From Actinobacteria bacterium UBA3086 (GTDB lineage Bacteria; Actinomycetota; Coriobacteriia; Anaerosomatales; UBA3086), in NCBI GenBank assembly GCA_002367305.1, contig DFBG01000145.1, positions 35,342 through 43,932 on the forward strand: 8,591 nt of DNA, written 5' to 3'. Below, piece by piece: positions 6,147 through 8,591 of this stretch. Under the pieces are notes generated by a model. That model was not told the DNA's origin. It worked only from the letters and a program-made list of their open reading frames with translations, and made no database searches. Position numbers and translations under genes: made by a program. The stretch's first letter is position 1; every line of letters starts with the position of its first letter.

Positions 6147-7091
6147 TCAACTCTGGCAACGCCCATTGAGATAGGCGATGTACGCGTCAACATCGTCCTG
6201 AATCTCCGCAAGGAGTTCTGCGTTCTCAGGCTTGAACAGGTGCTTGAAACGACCCTGCATCTTGAGGAACTCTGCAACAGGCTTGCGCCCGCGAATCTCG
6301 GCTCCCTTGCTCGGCGCGCTCATGCTCCATACACCGTTCTCGATCTCGAAAGTGGGCCAGAATCCGGTCTCCACAGCCAGCTTGGCGACCTCGACCGATT
6401 TGTTATACGGAGAACGCCAGCCGCGAGGACATGTGGCGAGCACGTTCAGGAACGCCGGACCGTCAACAGCAAAGGCCTTCTCGGCCTTGGCCGTAAGGTC
6501 CTTCCAGTGGCTGATGGATGCCTGTGCGGCATACGGAATGCCGTGGGCAGCTATGATCGATGTGAGATCCTTGCGTTTCTGGATCTTTCCCGCCTGCGCC
6601 TTGCCGACCTCCGAAGTGGTCGCCCAAGCCCCCTTGGGAGTTCCCGATGAGCGCTGGATTCCTGTGTTCATGTATGCGCCGTTGTCATAGCACACGTAGA
6701 CCATATCGTGGCCACGCTCCATGGCGCCGGACAATGACTGCAGCCCGATATCGTACGTACCGCCATCGCCACCGAAGGCAACGAACTTGACCTTCTTGTC
6801 GCTCGGGATCTTCCCAGCAGCTTTAAGGCCCTTGAACGCAGCCTCCACACCGGAGACCGTGGCGGCTGAGTTCTCGAACGCATTGTGAACGAACGGGGTC
6901 TTCCACGAAGTGTAGGGATAGATGGTCGTCGAGACCTCCAGGCAACCCGTGGCGCATCCGGTCACAATGGGATCCTCGCCTGCCGCCAGAAGAATCTGGC
7001 GAACAGCGATGGATGCTCCACAACCGGCGCACAGGCGATGGCCGCCCGCCAGTCGATCTTCACGATGAGTGAGTTCTTTCAGAGTAGGCAT
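6147..7091 (-). CDS. porB: Pyruvate:ferredoxin oxidoreductase, beta subunit (TPP-binding)
   Basis: This subunit carries thiamine diphosphate and one 4Fe-4S cluster of the multi-subunit enzyme that converts pyruvate and CoA to acetyl-CoA and CO2 with reduction of ferredoxin. It is cytosolic and typical of anaerobes. It has 314 residues, the usual size. The cluster cysteines are seen in LCAGCGAS (Cys21, Cys24), ATGCLEVSTTIYPY (Cys50) and TCPRGW (Cys221); Cys46 is an extra nearby cysteine. The TPP/Mg signature runs from GGDGGTYDIG (107-116) to YDNGAYMNTG (135-144). The start ATG at 7091 follows porA by 9 bases, with AGGAGG overlapping the porA stop. It is the last gene of the operon, before a strong terminator. 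Related 2-oxoacid oxidoreductases (2-ketoisovalerate type) share the fold. The TCPRGW and PYTSW context favours pyruvate but does not prove it. Confidence 0.94.
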   Translation of the reverse strand: MPTLKELTHREDRLAGGHRLCAGCGASIAVRQILLAAGEDPIVTGCATGCLEVSTTIYPYTSWKTPFVHNAFENSAATVSGVEAAFKGLKAAGKIPSDKKVKFVAFGGDGGTYDIGLQSLSGAMERGHDMVYVCYDNGAYMNTGIQRSSGTPKGAWATTSEVGKAQAGKIQKRKDLTSIIAAHGIPYAAQASISHWKDLTAKAEKAFAVDGPAFLNVLATCPRGWRSPYNKSVEVAKLAVETGFWPTFEIENGVWSMSAPSKGAEIRGRKPVAEFLKMQGRFKHLFKPENAELLAEIQDDVDAYIAYLNGRCQS

Positions 7092-7100
7092 GCGGTCCTC

Positions 7101-8288
7101 CTATCGGCTGCCGAGATACACGAGACCATCAGGCACTGAGCCCCCGGCCGCGATATCGGACAGTTCGGTGTACACCTGACGCATGAGTTCGAGACGCACG
7201 TCACTTCCTCCAAGGCCGTAGATGTAGCTGACCATGGGAACACGATCCGTTGCGTTGTACATCGCACTTCTCGCCTCAAGGAACAGCGGGCCGCCCTCAG
7301 CACCGAAGGACTCGGCTCGATCAAGAACGGCTACGGCCTTGACCCCGCTCAATGCAGCGACAAGTTCTGCCTTCGGGAATGGACGGAAGCAGCGGATCTT
7401 GACGACCCCCGCCTTGACGCCCTCAGCACGAAGTTCGCGAGCCACATGCCGTGCGTTACCCGATGCCGATCCGATGATGACGATCGCCACCTCGGCATCC
7501 TCCATCATGAACGTCTCGGTGAGGTCGAATGGACGCTCGCAGATCTTGGAGAAGGCAGCGCCTTCGCGCTCGATGACAGCCTTGGACCTGTCCATGGCAT
7601 CTCTCTGCGCCCTCTTGAACTCGAAGAACGGGCCCCCCAGTCCAGCGAATGCACCGTGAGTAACCGGATTATCGAGATCGAGCAGCGCGTTCTGGGGCTC
7701 GTACTCGCCCACGAACGACTTGATCGTCGCATCGTCGAGAAGATCGACCCGATCAATCGAGTGAGTCGTGATGAAGCCATCGAGACAGGTCAGAACAGGC
7801 AAGAGCACCTGTGGGTCCTCGGCGACCTTGAGTGAGATGATCGTATTGTCGTACGCCTCTTGGGCGTTCTCGGCGAAGAGCATGACCCAGCCGGCATCAC
7901 GTGCACCCATGGCGTCACCATGATCGCAGTGGATGTTGATCGGGGCGGACAGCGCCCGGTTCGCGTTAGCCATGACGATCGGCAGACGCATTCCCGAAGC
8001 GATGTGAAGCTCCTCCCACATGAGTGCCAGACCCTGGCTCGCGGTGGCAGTCATGACACGAGCCCCTGCGGCCGACGCGCCCACGCAGGCGCTCATCGCA
8101 GAATGCTCGGACTCGACTGTCACATACTCAGTGTGAACGCGTCCTTGTGCGACGAACTTCGCGAACTCCTCCACGATAGTGGTCTGAGGGGTGATCGGAT
8201 ACGCAGCGACAACGTCGGGGGCGCACTGCCGGAATGCTTCGGCCACGACCACGTTTCCTGTCGCAGCAACGGTTCTCTTCTCGGTCAT
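7101..8288 (-). CDS. porA: Pyruvate:ferredoxin oxidoreductase, alpha subunit
   Basis: This 395-residue subunit pairs with the beta subunit to form the active site, supplying the 2-oxoacid-binding and TPP pyrimidine domain. The N-terminal half has the AAYPITPQTTIVE motif (about residues 28-40), whose Thr lies near the substrate carboxylate, then VESEHSAMSACVGASAAGAR (about 58-77) and NRALSAPINIHCDHGDAMG (about 109-127). The C-terminal half has the transketolase-C-like segment with IIGSASGNARHVARELR and VKIRCFRPFP, followed by LDRAESFGAEGGPL. The start ATG at 8288 abuts the porD stop (TAG directly followed by ATG). GGGAGG lies 8 bases upstream inside porD, so translation is probably coupled. 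Length and motifs are normal. As with the beta subunit, the substrate could be another 2-oxoacid, but pyruvate is the best call. Confidence 0.94.
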   Translation of the reverse strand: MTEKRTVAATGNVVVAEAFRQCAPDVVAAYPITPQTTIVEEFAKFVAQGRVHTEYVTVESEHSAMSACVGASAAGARVMTATASQGLALMWEELHIASGMRLPIVMANANRALSAPINIHCDHGDAMGARDAGWVMLFAENAQEAYDNTIISLKVAEDPQVLLPVLTCLDGFITTHSIDRVDLLDDATIKSFVGEYEPQNALLDLDNPVTHGAFAGLGGPFFEFKRAQRDAMDRSKAVIEREGAAFSKICERPFDLTETFMMEDAEVAIVIIGSASGNARHVARELRAEGVKAGVVKIRCFRPFPKAELVAALSGVKAVAVLDRAESFGAEGGPLFLEARSAMYNATDRVPMVSYIYGLGGSDVRLELMRQVYTELSDIAAGGSVPDGLVYLGSR

Positions 8289-8591
8289 CTACTTCGCCTC
8301 CCTGATCTCGCAGCCCTCAGGGACCATATTGATCGCGTCTACGGGGCACTCGTTCGCGCACACGCCGCATCCTTTGCAGTGGTCGAGATCGATCCAGTCA
8401 TCTGCAAGCTTCTCGTCCGCGACACGAATCGCGGTGTCAGGACAAAAGATCCAGCAGATGAGACAGTTCGTGCACTTCTCTATGTTGCGCTCTGGGCGTT
8501 CACTACGCCAACCACCGGTGACGTAGTCGTTGGAGTTGCCCCCCTCGGGAATCACTGCACCGAGTGGGAACTGTTCCGACTTCCATGAGTC
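8289..8591 (-). CDS. porD: Pyruvate:ferredoxin oxidoreductase, delta subunit, 2x[4Fe-4S] ferredoxin (5' end cut by window)
   Basis: This ferredoxin-like subunit passes electrons from the catalytic subunits to external ferredoxin. Two complete cluster motifs are visible: CTNCLICWIFCPD, then CKGCGVCANECPVDAI. Each is CxxCxxCxxxCP and binds one 4Fe-4S cluster. A GTG at 8555 could be read as a start (88 residues). However, the frame stays open to the window edge and the extra residues (DSWKSEQFPLGA before VIPEGGN) continue the family's typical N-terminal stretch leading into TGGWRSERP. The true start is therefore almost certainly upstream of 8591 and the gene is partial here, lacking probably only a handful of codons. 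The order D-A-B matches the common porGDAB arrangement, so the gamma subunit gene is expected immediately upstream. A gamma-delta fusion cannot be excluded from this window. Confidence 0.93.
   Translation of the reverse strand, partial: DSWKSEQFPLGAVIPEGGNSNDYVTGGWRSERPERNIEKCTNCLICWIFCPDTAIRVADEKLADDWIDLDHCKGCGVCANECPVDAINMVPEGCEIREAK

Noticed and set aside
7860..8588. Plus-strand open frame (242 residues) opposite porA/porD
   Set aside because: It is antisense to clearly recognised genes with cluster and TPP-enzyme motifs. Its composition is shadow-like and it has no family signature.

Overview
All recognisable genes lie on the minus strand, so the biological order runs from high to low coordinates. 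The content suggests an anaerobic bacterium of moderately high G+C: a multi-subunit pyruvate:ferredoxin oxidoreductase, a lysC-asd pair of the type common in Gram-positive bacteria, and a lipoprotein paired with a large HD-GYP sensor. An anaerobic actinobacterium (for example Coriobacteriia-like) would fit. That placement is inference from gene style, not a demonstrated assignment.

Region 1 (8591-6147) holds the end of an oxidoreductase operon in the order porD-porA-porB. The delta ferredoxin subunit is cut by the window edge, and the gamma subunit is expected just upstream, outside the window. The genes are packed tightly: the porD stop abuts the porA ATG, and 9 bases separate porA and porB. 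A strong GC-rich hairpin with a T tail (6071-6104) ends this unit.

Region 2 (6021-2564) is a translationally coupled pair. A PstS-like substrate-binding lipoprotein overlaps by 4 bases (ATGA) an 864-residue membrane sensor with an extracytoplasmic domain, HAMP, GAF, HD-GYP and an unassigned C-terminal domain. No ABC permease or ATPase lies beside it. The pair therefore looks like a ligand-capture and signalling module that turns an external small molecule or anion into cyclic-di-GMP hydrolysis. It is the most interesting part of the window.

Region 3 (2505-155) carries aspartokinase (lysC) and aspartate-semialdehyde dehydrogenase (asd), the first two steps of the aspartate family pathway (lysine/diaminopimelate, threonine, methionine). 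They are adjacent or overlap by 4 bases, depending on the asd start. lysC has an internal in-frame ATG with a Shine-Dalgarno sequence, exactly where other Gram-positive aspartokinases start their separate beta (ACT-domain) subunit. A plausible extended -10 promoter precedes lysC.

Region 4 (154-1) is a 95-base spacer followed by the first 19 codons of a response regulator receiver domain that runs off the left edge. No tRNA, rRNA, CRISPR array, insertion sequence or phage gene was seen.
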